Assembly (NCBI GenBank): GCA_029945945.1
Contig: JAQSDM010000005.1
Span: 434,001-498,000, forward strand
Direction of reading: 5' to 3'
From: Algoriphagus sp.
GTDB taxonomy: Bacteria; Bacteroidota; Bacteroidia; Cytophagales; Cyclobacteriaceae
DNA: 64,000 bases
Below are positions 34,379-43,014 of this stretch, piece by piece (the first letter of the stretch is position 1; every line of letters starts with the position of its first letter). A program made the position numbers and the translations under genes. The notes under the pieces were generated by a model. It was given only the letters and a program-made list of their open reading frames with translations. It ran no database searches and was not told where the DNA came from.

Positions 34379-37022
34379 TGGCTTCCTGCTCGTCGGCTTT
34401 ATAGTATTTATGAATCATTTCAGAGACCAATCCCGTCCATCCCGTCTGATGGGAGGCTCCTAATCCTAGTCCGGAATCACCGTGGAAATACTCATAAAAG
34501 AGGATGTAATCTTTGAAATGAGGATCTTCCTGAAACTTCTTATTCTTACCAAATACAGGTCTGTGCCCATTTTCATCTTTAATGAAAATTTTCATGCAGC
34601 GAAGTGAAAGTTCCTTGGCTATGATATCCATAGTCAGGTAATTACCCGAACCAGTTGGATATTCAATGGAGAAGTCTCCGCCATAATAGAAGTCAAACTT
34701 CTTCAAGGATTCAATAATCAGGTAGTTGATCGGAAACCAAATTGGACCTCTCCAGTTAGAATTGCCTCCAAACATCTGCATGTCGGATTCTCCGGGAGTG
34801 TATTTGATGGAAAATGAATCCCCGTTTATTCTCATCGTGTACGGATTCTTTTCGTGGTATTTGGACAAAGACCTGATTCCATAATCACTCAGAAATTCTT
34901 CCGAATCAAGCATTTTATGCAAGACACTTTTCATCCGATGACCTCTCAAAAGAGAGAATAATCTTCGCTTATCATATCCTGGCTGAATCCAACTCGAAAC
35001 CAAGGCTGCAAGTTTTGGCTTTTCCCGAAGGAAAAACTCCAGTCTTTTCTTAAACTCCGGCAGGTTTTCAAACATGTATTCCGGAATGGGTTCCACCGCA
35101 AAAAATGGAATAATCCCTACAATCGAGCGCACTTTCATCTTACTGGGTTCTTTGCCCTGCAAGTGAAAGACATCGTAGAAGAAGTTGTCCTCATCGTCCC
35201 AAAGTGAGATATGCTCATTTGAAATGTTACTCATAGCGCCGGCGATGTAAAGGAAGTGCTCCAAAAACTTCGTCGCAGTAAACTGATAAACCTTATTGAA
35301 CTCGCACAAGTCAAGAGACATTCTCAGCATGTTCAGCGAGAACATCGCCATCCAGGAAGTGCCATCAGCTTGCTCCAGTTTCCCTTGGTAATGCTTGGCA
35401 TGGCTCCGGTCGAAAAGCGAGATGTTATCCAGTCCGAGAAATCCTCCCTCGAAAATATTCTTCCCGTCACTATCCTTCTGATTGACCCACCAGGTGAAAT
35501 TGAGCATGAGTTTGTGCAAGGCTCTCTCCAGAAACTCCTGATCGCCTTTTCCACCGTTTGCTTTTTTGTCAATCTGATAAACGCGCTGCACTGCATACGC
35601 AAGTACAGGAGGATTTACATCGGAAAAATTCCATTCGTAAGCCGGGATTTGACCATTGGGGTGCATGTACCATTCGCTGAGCAGAAGCAATAGCTGATCT
35701 TTGGCAAACTCCGGATCAAGTCTTGAAATCGGAATGCAGTGAAATGCAAGATCCCATGCTGCATACCAGGGATATTCCCACTTGTCAGGCATCGAGATGA
35801 TGTCATAATTCTGCAGGTGCCCCCATTTGCTGTTTCTTCCCTTTTTCCTGGAAATCGGCGGAGAATATCTTCCAGGATCTCCTTCCAGCCAGCGCTCCAC
35901 ATCGTAGTAGTAGAATTGCTTTGACCACATCATTCCGGCGTAAGCCTGACGCTGGATTTTCTTCAAATCTGAATCAGTAATTCTGTCTTGAAGGAGGTTA
36001 TAAAATTCATCCGCCTCATTTCTTCGTTGATTCAGACATTCCTCGCAGAGATCCAGGGGCTCTTCAGTTACCTGGTGTTGCATTCTAAGTTTGACCTCCC
36101 TGCTTTCTCCTGCAGGGATAGTTATTTTATAGATTGCTGCTGCCTTTGTTCCGAAATTTGCCGGATTAACATATTTAGCGTCACCATCTACTACATAATC
36201 GTTGATGCCATCCTTGGTATATTTTTTCTCATTTGGGATGTTGTAGAGGCGCTCCACATTCGTTTCGTTGTCGCAAAACTTCAACTCAGGATCTTCGCAG
36301 AAAGAAATGGTGAAATTTCCTGATTTTGGGCTGAAAGCTTTGATTGAGTTAGCGCTTGTTTTACTCAATCTCGGCATAAATGGCTCATGGCCTGTAAACC
36401 AAGTCTTGCGAAACCATAAAGTAGGCATCACCCAAATGGTAGCGTCTTCAGGTCCTCGGTTGTGTATTGTAGCTTTGGCAACGATATCCTCAAAATCGTT
36501 TTTTGCATATTCTATGAAAATATCAAAATAGCGATCCTCATCGAAAATGCCCGTATCGATGATTTCAAATTCCGGATTCAGCTTTCCCTGCTTTTTGTTT
36601 TCAATTATGAGTCTTTCATAAGGAAACTCAGCCTGAGGATACTTGTATAGCATCTTCATGTAGCTGTGTGTGGGAGTGGAATCCAGGTAATAATAGATCT
36701 CCTTTACATCCTCGCCGTGGTTACCTTGATTACCGGTTAGCCCAAAAAGTCTTTCTTTGATGAATGGATCTTTCCCGTTCCAAAAAGCCCAGGAAAGACA
36801 AAGTTTTTGTTTGTAATCAGATATTCCCGCAATTCCTTCCTCTCCCCAGCGGTAAGCTTTACTTCTGGCGTCGTCGTGAGTGACATTTTCCCAGGCAGCC
36901 CCGTCCGGGCTATAGTCTTCCCGTACAGTCCCCCATTGTCTTTCTGTCAGGTAAGGCCCCCACTTCTTCCAATGTTTTTTGCACTCTTTATCTTCTTGTA
37001 ATCGTGTTTGTTCAGCTGACAT
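34353..37022 (-). CDS. GH63-like glucosidase (MGH1-like)
   Basis: The 889-residue protein resembles bacterial GH63 (mannosylglycerate hydrolase / glucosidase) proteins. It has an N-terminal beta-sandwich and an (alpha/alpha)6 barrel with WYAAWDLAFHCIPI, GGFLGLDNIS, DGTSWMA and FGGNSNWRGPIWFPINYLII. No signal peptide is present, so it should act on cytoplasmic glucosides, perhaps glucosylglycerate or similar osmolytes; the substrate is inference. Start at 37022 is preceded by GAGGAAGG, a good ribosome-binding site for this genome. It is divergent from the BlaI regulator and overlaps rnhB downstream. Confidence 0.85.
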   Translation of the reverse strand: MSAEQTRLQEDKECKKHWKKWGPYLTERQWGTVREDYSPDGAAWENVTHDDARSKAYRWGEEGIAGISDYKQKLCLSWAFWNGKDPFIKERLFGLTGNQGNHGEDVKEIYYYLDSTPTHSYMKMLYKYPQAEFPYERLIIENKKQGKLNPEFEIIDTGIFDEDRYFDIFIEYAKNDFEDIVAKATIHNRGPEDATIWVMPTLWFRKTWFTGHEPFMPRLSKTSANSIKAFSPKSGNFTISFCEDPELKFCDNETNVERLYNIPNEKKYTKDGINDYVVDGDAKYVNPANFGTKAAAIYKITIPAGESREVKLRMQHQVTEEPLDLCEECLNQRRNEADEFYNLLQDRITDSDLKKIQRQAYAGMMWSKQFYYYDVERWLEGDPGRYSPPISRKKGRNSKWGHLQNYDIISMPDKWEYPWYAAWDLAFHCIPISRLDPEFAKDQLLLLLSEWYMHPNGQIPAYEWNFSDVNPPVLAYAVQRVYQIDKKANGGKGDQEFLERALHKLMLNFTWWVNQKDSDGKNIFEGGFLGLDNISLFDRSHAKHYQGKLEQADGTSWMAMFSLNMLRMSLDLCEFNKVYQFTATKFLEHFLYIAGAMSNISNEHISLWDDEDNFFYDVFHLQGKEPSKMKVRSIVGIIPFFAVEPIPEYMFENLPEFKKRLEFFLREKPKLAALVSSWIQPGYDKRRLFSLLRGHRMKSVLHKMLDSEEFLSDYGIRSLSKYHEKNPYTMRINGDSFSIKYTPGESDMQMFGGNSNWRGPIWFPINYLIIESLKKFDFYYGGDFSIEYPTGSGNYLTMDIIAKELSLRCMKIFIKDENGHRPVFGKNKKFQEDPHFKDYILFYEYFHGDSGLGLGASHQTGWTGLVSEMIHKYYKADEQEANASTLFRS

Positions 37023-37266
37023 GTACCTTCCTCTCTCTTTTGAGCCGCGTTGAAATTATCAATTTCCAACGACTTAAGTCCAAAAAGGACTTGTCTGTTT
37101 CAGAATTCAGATGTTATTTTTTTTTAGGACATAACAGAAGTCTAATTTTTCTTGGAATCAGAATATTGGTAGTCAGGATAAAGGTCAATTTAGTGGGCAT
37201 CATCAAAACTTTTAAGATTTAAAGGGAGTAGAAAGAGGCTTCAGAAATTTTTTTTGAAAATTTAGA

Positions 37267-37282
37267 TTCTACACTTGTAGAA
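37267..37282. promoter_or_regulatory. BlaI-type operator 1, overlapping the -33 box
   Basis: TTCTACACTTGTAGAA is a perfect inverted repeat (TTCTACA-CT-TGTAGAA) matching the BlaI/MecI operator core TACA-n2-TGTA. It includes the CTTG at 37274-37277, which is 19 bp upstream of the -7 box in operator 2 and so can serve as the -33 element. Confidence 0.8.
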
Positions 37283-37294
37283 ATGATTTACTCT

Positions 37295-37308
37295 TCTACA
37301 TTTGTAGA
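37295..37308. promoter_or_regulatory. BlaI-type operator 2, containing the -7 box
   Basis: TCTACA-TT-TGTAGA is a second palindrome, 27 bp centre to centre from operator 1. It contains TACATTTG (37297-37304), an exact TAnnTTTG Bacteroidota -7 box, 22 bp upstream of the regulator ATG. A bound BlaI dimer here would block the promoter directly. Confidence 0.8.
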
Positions 37309-37329
37309 GTAGATGATAAAAGCCTCAAA

Positions 37330-37695
37330 ATGAAACTCTCCAGAACCGAAGAAGAACTGATGCATTATTTATGGAGGCTGAAAAAAGCCTTTATGAAAGA
37401 TTTGCTGGAATCATATCCTGAGCCTAAGCCTGCGGCAACGACTGTTTCTACCTTGCTCAAGCGTATGCAGGATAAGAATTTTGTGGGATACGAAACGGTG
37501 GGGAATATGCGGGAATATTTCCCGATGGTCAGCAAGGAAAGTTACTTTGCCAAGCACTTGAAAGGCCTGATCAAAAACTTTTTCGACGATTCTCCTGCAC
37601 AGTTTGCTTCCTTTTTTACAAAAAAAACTGACCTCTCCGAGAAGGAACTGGAAGATCTCAAAACCATTATTGATGACCAATTAAAGAAGAAATAA
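37330..37695 (+). CDS. blaI: BlaI/MecI-family transcriptional repressor
   Basis: The 121-residue protein is a BlaI/MecI/CopY winged-helix repressor: LSRTEEELMHYLW, TTVSTLLKRMQDKNFV and YFPMVSKESYF are the typical segments, followed by a dimerisation helix region FFDDSPAQFASFF. It should bind the two operators upstream and be removed by proteolysis through the adjacent M56 peptidase. Its stop shares one base with the start of that gene (TAATG). Here beta-lactam sensing is not implied. Confidence 0.92.
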   Translation: MKLSRTEEELMHYLWRLKKAFMKDLLESYPEPKPAATTVSTLLKRMQDKNFVGYETVGNMREYFPMVSKESYFAKHLKGLIKNFFDDSPAQFASFFTKKTDLSEKELEDLKTIIDDQLKKK

Positions 37696-38942
37696 TGATC
37701 GTATATCTCCTTAAATCTGCCCTTTGTTTGTTTTTTTTGCTGCTGATCCATCGATTGGTTTTGCAGCGGGAAGCGATGCATCAGTTTAATCGGTATTTTC
37801 TTTTGATTGCTGTGGCTGGCTCATTTCTCATTCCACTAATCTCAATTGAAGTTCCTGCGGAAGCCAAAGCGTCAATAATAGAAGTTAGTCAGGAGGATAT
37901 TTTCTCTCAGGATTTACCAGAAAACTTTGCCCCGATTGAAGGCTTGACTCCGATATCAATTAATGATAATGGAGTAAATCAATTCAATTGGCAAATGTTG
38001 CTTTGGATTATCTATGGTTCGATTTCTTTGGTTTTTTTGATCAGATTTTTGCGAAATATCAATTTGCTTCAGGATAAAATCAGGAAGAATATCCATTTGC
38101 AGTTCAGAGGGGAAACCCTAATTCTGATAAAAGACAAAACCCTTCCTTTTTCCTTTTTGAGTTACATTTTTGTTTCGAAAAATTACTTTGAAACCGGCAA
38201 TCTAACGGATGCAATTTTTGCTCATGAACAAGCACATGTTCATGGGAAGCACAGTTGGGACATCCTATTTATCGAGGCTATGTTGGTTCTGTTTTGGTTT
38301 CACCCCGGACTTTACTATGCCAGACAAGCAATCAAACTTAATCATGAATTTATAGCGGACCAGTCAGCTTTAACCATTACATCGATTGAATCCTACAAGA
38401 ACCTGCTTCTTTCGATGATGTTACCGGATCAAAAATTTGGTCTGGCCAGTAATTTAAATTTTTCTCTAACCAAAAAACGATTTGAAATGTTGAAACGTAA
38501 AACTGCGCTCAAAACTAAATGGGCCAAAATTTCTATGATGGTACCGATACTCGGTGTCTTGGTTTACTTTTTCAGTGAAAAAGTAATAGCAGAGCAAGAA
38601 GGATTATCTCCACAAACTGAAACTGAGAGTTTTGAACCAATTTCTACTGTCTTGGAAACTAATTCCACGGCCTTATCAAGCTATAATGAGTTGAATGGAA
38701 TGTATCAGGTGAGATTAAATGGAAAGAGTCTTTTTGCAAAGCAAACTGAAATGGAAATGCAGGAGCTTTACGAAACGTATATCCTTTTACTGGAAAAACA
38801 CAAACACTTGTCTTATGAAGACAAAAGAATAACTCGAAAACCAATATTTCCATTTGCCAGACTGAAGAAGGATGAAAAAGTAACCTTCAAGCATTTCGAA
38901 GATCTGACAGAAGAAGAGAGAAAGTCACTTGAAGGCTGCTAA
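37695..38942 (+). CDS. BlaR1-like M56 membrane metallopeptidase
   Basis: The 415-residue protein has four predicted membrane helices (about 1-20, 34-51, 101-117 and 280-298). The zincin motif H177-E-x-x-H181 lies in FAHEQAHVHGKHSWD, with E218 in NHEFIAD as third ligand. M56 peptidases sense an external signal and cleave the BlaI partner. The roughly 115-residue C-terminal part has no SxxK or other penicillin-binding-protein motif and no TonB domain, so the ligand is unknown. Translation is coupled to blaI by a one-base overlap. No regulated downstream gene follows in the same direction. Confidence 0.88.
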   Translation: MIVYLLKSALCLFFLLLIHRLVLQREAMHQFNRYFLLIAVAGSFLIPLISIEVPAEAKASIIEVSQEDIFSQDLPENFAPIEGLTPISINDNGVNQFNWQMLLWIIYGSISLVFLIRFLRNINLLQDKIRKNIHLQFRGETLILIKDKTLPFSFLSYIFVSKNYFETGNLTDAIFAHEQAHVHGKHSWDILFIEAMLVLFWFHPGLYYARQAIKLNHEFIADQSALTITSIESYKNLLLSMMLPDQKFGLASNLNFSLTKKRFEMLKRKTALKTKWAKISMMVPILGVLVYFFSEKVIAEQEGLSPQTETESFEPISTVLETNSTALSSYNELNGMYQVRLNGKSLFAKQTEMEMQELYETYILLLEKHKHLSYEDKRITRKPIFPFARLKKDEKVTFKHFEDLTEEERKSLEGC

Positions 38943-38975
38943 ACTTCGGTCTGATTTTAATTTCACTTTCAAGCC

Positions 38976-40115
38976 TTAGAAGGAAAAGGATTCCTCTCCT
39001 AAATTTTCTTCGGAGACCGTTTCCTGATAAGTTTTTGACTTGGCAGTAGTCAATTGGGTAAAAGCCTGATCCCAGGTTTTTACCCAATTTTTAAAAGGCT
39101 TCTGGACTGAATTTAATTTTGACAAGGTTTGGTCAAAATACCCAAAATCAAACTCTTCACTTTTAATTCCCGCTCCTGCAGCTACTGCATCCAATGCATT
39201 GCAAGCTTGTTCGTATTGTCCTGCTACCGGAATCATCATCACAGGTTTGCCGAGATACATCGCCTCACAGACAGACTCAAATCCTGCCGTACACACCAAA
39301 CCTTTGCATGCTGCCATATCCTGCAGGAAATTTTTATCATGAATCTGGTGAAAACTCAGATTGGGCAATGGGTTTTCGGTATCTCCCGCACCCTTCTTAT
39401 CCCAATAGGCTTTTATTTTTAGATTTGGATTTGCTTTTGCAAATGAAATAATCTCCTCGCCATAGCCGCAATTGACCATGTAAGCAAGGTAAAAGTCTCC
39501 TTCAATAGGAGTGAGTTCTTTTACTTCCCGGCGCAACAAAGGAGGTACAATCCGAACTTTCGAGTTGCAATCAGCTTCCATTGGAAGAAAAGCAAGAGCC
39601 AGGCGCTCATCTGCTCCCAAGGCCGTCATCCAGGTATTGAGTTGGAAAAGTTGCTTTTGGAATCCTTTCGAAGGAGCAAAAATAAAATCAGGATGACTTG
39701 TCAGATACTGATGTCCGATTACCCAATAAGCTGATTTAGGTTGAAAAAAAACTGAATAGAATCCCCCGAGAAGATCGTAAAAGTTGAGGATCACATCCGG
39801 TTTCTCGGTTTGGATGATTTTATGGATCAGGTTCAGACTCTGCCAATAAACCGGAAGTTTCTTTAGATTTGAAAGGATCGTTTTTCCAATCAATATTCTT
39901 TTTTCTCCCTTGTCAGTTTCAAAATTGGGACTTGGAATCCAATGAACCGGAGCCTTGATTTCCCTGCTGAAAAACTCCGGAATTGCTCTTCTTTTACTTT
40001 TTCCCAGAATCACCGCAGCGAGTTGGTGACCTGCATCCTCCAGCATTTTGGAAAACGCGATAGCCTGGGTCATATGACCTCGGCCTTCTCCCTGAACGAT
40101 AAAGACGAATTTCAT
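38976..40115 (-). CDS. GT-B glycosyltransferase (MurG-like)
   Basis: The 379-residue cytoplasmic protein has the GT-B layout: an N-terminal glycine-rich acceptor loop (VQGEGRGHMTQAIAFSKML) and a C-terminal donor-binding segment (TAGFESVCEAMYLGKPVMMIPV, QYEQACNA). It resembles MurG-like UDP-sugar transferases that act on lipid acceptors. The upstream partner, ending 1 bp before its start, is an LpxH-like phosphoesterase, a frequent pairing in Bacteroidota, which suggests glycolipid or outer-membrane lipid modification. Specific sugar and lipid are not known. Confidence 0.82.
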   Translation of the reverse strand: MKFVFIVQGEGRGHMTQAIAFSKMLEDAGHQLAAVILGKSKRRAIPEFFSREIKAPVHWIPSPNFETDKGEKRILIGKTILSNLKKLPVYWQSLNLIHKIIQTEKPDVILNFYDLLGGFYSVFFQPKSAYWVIGHQYLTSHPDFIFAPSKGFQKQLFQLNTWMTALGADERLALAFLPMEADCNSKVRIVPPLLRREVKELTPIEGDFYLAYMVNCGYGEEIISFAKANPNLKIKAYWDKKGAGDTENPLPNLSFHQIHDKNFLQDMAACKGLVCTAGFESVCEAMYLGKPVMMIPVAGQYEQACNALDAVAAGAGIKSEEFDFGYFDQTLSKLNSVQKPFKNWVKTWDQAFTQLTTAKSKTYQETVSEENLGEESFSF

Positions 40116-40116
40116 T

Positions 40117-40989
40117 TTAAAATCTCATCGAAGGTGGAATCAGATCATCTTTTGGGCTTTCGAAGGAAACCGACCGAAGCGGAATAATGGAGACTGAATC
40201 GGAATCATCGATTATTTCATCAAAATGTGACTTTTTCTGAATGTCTTTAAAGTTGATCTCTGAGTAATAAATCAATTGCCAATTACCGGCATGATCTTCG
40301 GCCAAAGCGCTCATCGTCTCCACCCAATCGCCCGAGTTCAGGTATTCGATACCGTCAATGATGCGGGTTTCTGCTTTATGAATATGTCCGCAGATGATTC
40401 CGTCGCAGCCTTTGGATCTGGCCATTTTTGCCAATTCTTCCTCATATTGATCGACATAGGAAACGGCGGATTTTACCTTCCCCTTCACATATTGGGAAAG
40501 GGAGAAGTAGGGAAGTCCGCTTTTTCGCCTGTAATGATTGACTAATCGGTTGAGCCAAAGAAGAAACGTATAACCGACATCTCCCAGGTAAGCAATCCAT
40601 CGCAGATTGGTGGTAATACTGTCGAAAACATCTCCATGAGCAATGAAGTATTTTTTGCCATTGCTCTCATAAATCATATCCGTCAGGATCGATAAATTGC
40701 CGATCTGAATAGGGAGAATTTGATCCAGAAAGTCGTCGTGATTGCCACGGAGATAGAAAACTTTGGTGTTGTGGTTTTCGATCATCTTCAGAATTCTGTT
40801 GAAAAAGCGGGTGTGTTTTCTTTTCCAGGAACCTGATTTTTTGAGCTGCCAGCCGTCGATAATGTCACCGTTGAGGATGAGATTTTCGCAGGTGTATTGT
40901 TTCAGAAATCGGGCAATTTCCTTGGCTTTGGAACCTTTAGTGCCCAGATGAACGTCCGAAACAACGATGGTTTTGAAGTGGGTTTCCAA
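40117..40989 (-). CDS. LpxH-like metallophosphoesterase
   Basis: The 290-residue protein has the full calcineurin-like metallophosphoesterase set: SDVHLGTKG (D12, H14), NGDIIDGW, LRGNHDDF, FIAHGDVFD and CGHIHKAE. The Bacteroidota group to which it belongs resembles UDP-2,3-diacylglucosamine pyrophosphatases of lipid A synthesis, and the LRG-NHDDFLD segment fits that. It could hydrolyse a nucleotide-lipid precursor, with the adjacent glycosyltransferase (1 bp downstream) acting on the same pathway. Whether it replaces LpxH is inference. Confidence 0.82.
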   Translation of the reverse strand: METHFKTIVVSDVHLGTKGSKAKEIARFLKQYTCENLILNGDIIDGWQLKKSGSWKRKHTRFFNRILKMIENHNTKVFYLRGNHDDFLDQILPIQIGNLSILTDMIYESNGKKYFIAHGDVFDSITTNLRWIAYLGDVGYTFLLWLNRLVNHYRRKSGLPYFSLSQYVKGKVKSAVSYVDQYEEELAKMARSKGCDGIICGHIHKAETRIIDGIEYLNSGDWVETMSALAEDHAGNWQLIYYSEINFKDIQKKSHFDEIIDDSDSVSIIPLRSVSFESPKDDLIPPSMRF

Positions 40990-41343
40990 TCTATTGGTTT
41001 TAATAGAAAGATAGATTGCCCACTTTAACCCATGATGTTTTCGTTTTTAAGTAATTGTCATGATTTCAGGATTTTGGCCTTTCAAAATGAACCCAGAGTT
41101 AGGAGAAAATTAAAACAGCTTATCTTGATTTGAACAGACAATCCAAATGGTCGAATTAAATTCCATAAAATATATTCAGCGGAAGTTTTTTGAGTGATCC
41201 ATTTACCTTTCTAACTGAATCTAAAAAAAAAATCAGTCAAATCGATTTTTAGCTTATCTCAACTAAATCGCAAAAATATTTCAGAGGCCGTGTGACAAAT
41301 TTCCAATTGATACGACTAATGGTTTGAACTGTCTATATTCTTT
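40990..41343. other. A/T-rich divergent intergenic region
   Basis: The 354 bases between the LpxH-like gene and the second ECF sigma gene hold no gene. A small palindrome AAATCGATTT (41239-41248) is the only exact inverted repeat of note. The promoters of both divergent genes should be here, but I see no exact TAnnTTTG box; ACTAATGGTTTG about 20 bp upstream of the sigma ATG is the nearest candidate. Confidence 0.4.
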
Positions 41344-41850
41344 ATGAGCCTTGAAATGAAGAACAGATTTATTGCGCTGATAAAAGGCAATCAGGGATTG
41401 ATCAACAGCCTTTGTCGACTCTATTCTAATTCTGAAGAGGAATTGAAAGACTATAGACAAGATGTGATTCTATCACTTTGGCAAGCTTTTCCAAATTTCA
41501 GAGAGGAATCAAAAATAAGCACCTGGATGTACAGAGTGGCATTGAATACGTTGATTTCAAACCAGCGAAAGATCAACAATCGGATCGTCACAGAATCCTA
41601 TTCTAATACAACCGAATACAATCATTATCAGGCAGCGGGTTCGGATGATGAATTGTTAGTACTCCAACAGGCAATCGGATTGCTTATTCCAATGGACAAG
41701 GCTGTGGTGATTTTGCATCTTGAAGGATATGTTCACAAAGAAATAGCAGATATTCTTTCGCAGTCGGAAACCAATATAAGTACTCGCCTAAATAGGATAA
41801 AAAAACAACTTGGCAAGACCATAAAATCTTTACACCATGAATCTAAATAA
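41344..41850 (+). CDS. ECF-type RNA polymerase sigma factor
   Basis: The 168-residue protein has region 2 (about 20-75: DYRQDVILSLWQAFPNF, KISTWMYRVALNTLIS) and region 4 (about 105-160: MDKAVVILHLEGYVHKEIADIL, SETNISTRLNRIKKQL) of ECF sigma factors. It is quite different from the ECF factor at 9304-9873. The next gene, a 65-residue membrane protein, begins 14 bases before its stop, so a regulatory pair is likely. No other target is evident locally. Confidence 0.9.
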   Translation: MSLEMKNRFIALIKGNQGLINSLCRLYSNSEEELKDYRQDVILSLWQAFPNFREESKISTWMYRVALNTLISNQRKINNRIVTESYSNTTEYNHYQAAGSDDELLVLQQAIGLLIPMDKAVVILHLEGYVHKEIADILSQSETNISTRLNRIKKQLGKTIKSLHHESK

Positions 41851-42034
41851 ACTACAACCCGCCTGGAATCAGTTTAAAGTTGCAAATAGTCTGATTGATA
41901 TTCATGAGACGGAAATTTTATCTGCATTAGAGCCCAAAAAGTCGGTTCTCAGCCATTATACAACCAAGGTGGTCCAAAATATTTTTGCTTACTCGTTTTT
42001 GATTCTTACGCTCAATGGCGGTTGCTCTATCTGA
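41837..42034 (+). CDS. Small single-pass membrane protein, possible anti-sigma
   Basis: The 65-residue protein has a soluble N-terminal part (MNLNKLQPAWNQFKVANSL and a segment up to residue 45) and one hydrophobic segment (IFAYSFLILTL) ending NGGCSI. It overlaps the end of the ECF sigma gene by 14 bases and the lgt start by 20 bases. Small partners of this kind follow ECF sigma genes in Bacteroidota, so an anti-sigma role is plausible. It could also be a C-terminally truncated longer anti-sigma protein. Coding status is supported by position and the sigma overlap. Confidence 0.6.
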   Translation: MNLNKLQPAWNQFKVANSLIDIHETEILSALEPKKSVLSHYTTKVVQNIFAYSFLILTLNGGCSI

Positions 42035-42860
42035 TTTTTATACCATTCAATTTATTAATTGGAACCACGACGGAAGTATTTTAGATCTTGGTTTCTATGA
42101 TCTGAGATGGTATTCATTGCTGTTTGCAATGGGTTTTGTTTTGAGCTTTATTCTTATAAAACGGCAGTTCAAATTAGAACAAGTGCCGGAGGAAAAATTG
42201 GACATCTTGCTTATCTATATCTTTTTCGCAACAATTTTAGGAGCAAGACTTGGTCATTGTATGTTTTATGAATTTGATTACTATTCTCAAAATCCGGCTG
42301 AAATCTTTCTTCCAGTTCGCTTTTTTCCGGAATTTGAATTAACAGGCTTTCGTGGTTTGGCAAGTCATGGAGGTGCGATCGGGATATTGATTGCAGTTCT
42401 TATTTATAGCAAAACTCAAAAAATGAATGCCTTATGGGTATTGGATAAATTGGCCTTGGTTATCCCATTAGCTGCAGGATGTATCAGGGTTGGTAACTTG
42501 TTCAATTCTGAGATGATAGGAAATCCTACGGCTGTCCCTTGGGCTTTTGTGTTTGAAAATGTAGATACTTTGCCCCGTCACCCTGGTCAACTGTATGAAG
42601 CCATTGCTTATTTCTCAATATTTTTATTTTTGAATCTGATCTCCATGAATGTCAAAAGAGAAAATGGGAATATGTTCGGGCTTTTTTTAGTATTGATGTT
42701 TTCGGCAAGATTTATCCTGGAGTTCTTCAAAATAAATCAGGTATCATTTGAATCAGGTATGGCCATGAATATGGGACAAATTTTGAGTTTGCCATTTATC
42801 ATAGCAGGATTCATCCTAATGGTGAGAAAGCATAAAATGGATAAAGTGGTTAGTTCTTGA
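42015..42860 (+). CDS. lgt: Prolipoprotein diacylglyceryl transferase
   Basis: Lgt moves a diacylglyceryl group from phosphatidylglycerol to the lipobox cysteine of prolipoproteins in the inner membrane. The 281-residue protein has about seven helices, and the family motifs LRWYSLLFAMGF, LGARLGHCMFYEF, GLASHGGAIGI, CIRVGNLFNSEMIG and RHPGQLYEAIAY are all visible. Length is typical. The ATG at 42015 lies inside the tail of the small membrane protein gene, with no clear ribosome-binding site, so translation may depend on coupling. A weak terminator-like hairpin lies 50-90 bases past its stop. Confidence 0.92.
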   Translation: MAVALSDFYTIQFINWNHDGSILDLGFYDLRWYSLLFAMGFVLSFILIKRQFKLEQVPEEKLDILLIYIFFATILGARLGHCMFYEFDYYSQNPAEIFLPVRFFPEFELTGFRGLASHGGAIGILIAVLIYSKTQKMNALWVLDKLALVIPLAAGCIRVGNLFNSEMIGNPTAVPWAFVFENVDTLPRHPGQLYEAIAYFSIFLFLNLISMNVKRENGNMFGLFLVLMFSARFILEFFKINQVSFESGMAMNMGQILSLPFIIAGFILMVRKHKMDKVVSS

Positions 42861-42916
42861 ACTCTTCCAAAGTATGGTTATAAGAAAGTGTTGCTTATTT
42901 CTTGAGTAAATAAAAC

Positions 42917-42951
42917 AAAAATCATGTATCTCACCCTCTTGTGATTTTTTT
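42917..42951 (+). terminator. Weak terminator-like hairpin after lgt
   Basis: AAAAATCA (42917-42924) can pair with TGATTTTT (42942-42949) across a 17-base loop, and the right arm continues as a T-run. It lies about 60 bases past the lgt stop and before the S9 peptidase promoter. The stem is all A/T apart from two pairs, so strength is doubtful. Confidence 0.35.
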
Positions 42952-42983
42952 TGAGCGGTAAGAGACCTTTTTAACATGATTTT

Positions 42984-42991
42984 TAGATTTG
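42984..42991 (+). promoter_or_regulatory. Putative -7 promoter box of the S9 peptidase gene
   Basis: TAGATTTG is an exact match to TAnnTTTG, 23 bp upstream of the ATG at 43015. No good -33 TTTG lies at the expected 19-21 bp distance, so the assignment is tentative. Confidence 0.35.
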
Positions 42992-43014
42992 ATTCTTAGA
43001 ATAAACAAACTCAA

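Larger units (their letters stand above)
37023..37329. promoter_or_regulatory. Intergenic region between the glucosidase and blaI genes
   Basis: The 307 bases hold no gene. On the glucosidase side a perfect 6-bp inverted repeat AAGTCC-AAAAA-GGACTT lies at 37076-37092, which could be a hairpin or an operator. On the blaI side two palindromic BlaI operators overlap a promoter (listed separately). The middle is A/T-rich with no visible structure. Confidence 0.5.

Noticed and set aside
37267..37308. The two palindromes as a riboswitch or terminator
   Set aside because: They are promoter-proximal, have TACA-n2-TGTA cores of BlaI operators and lie upstream of the predicted transcription start, so they are DNA sites.
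41837..42034. Frameshift joining the 65-residue protein with Lgt into one protein
   Set aside because: The Lgt reading frame starts with its own ATG and a normal N-terminus, and the small protein ends naturally after its membrane helix. Overlap, not frameshift, explains the arrangement.
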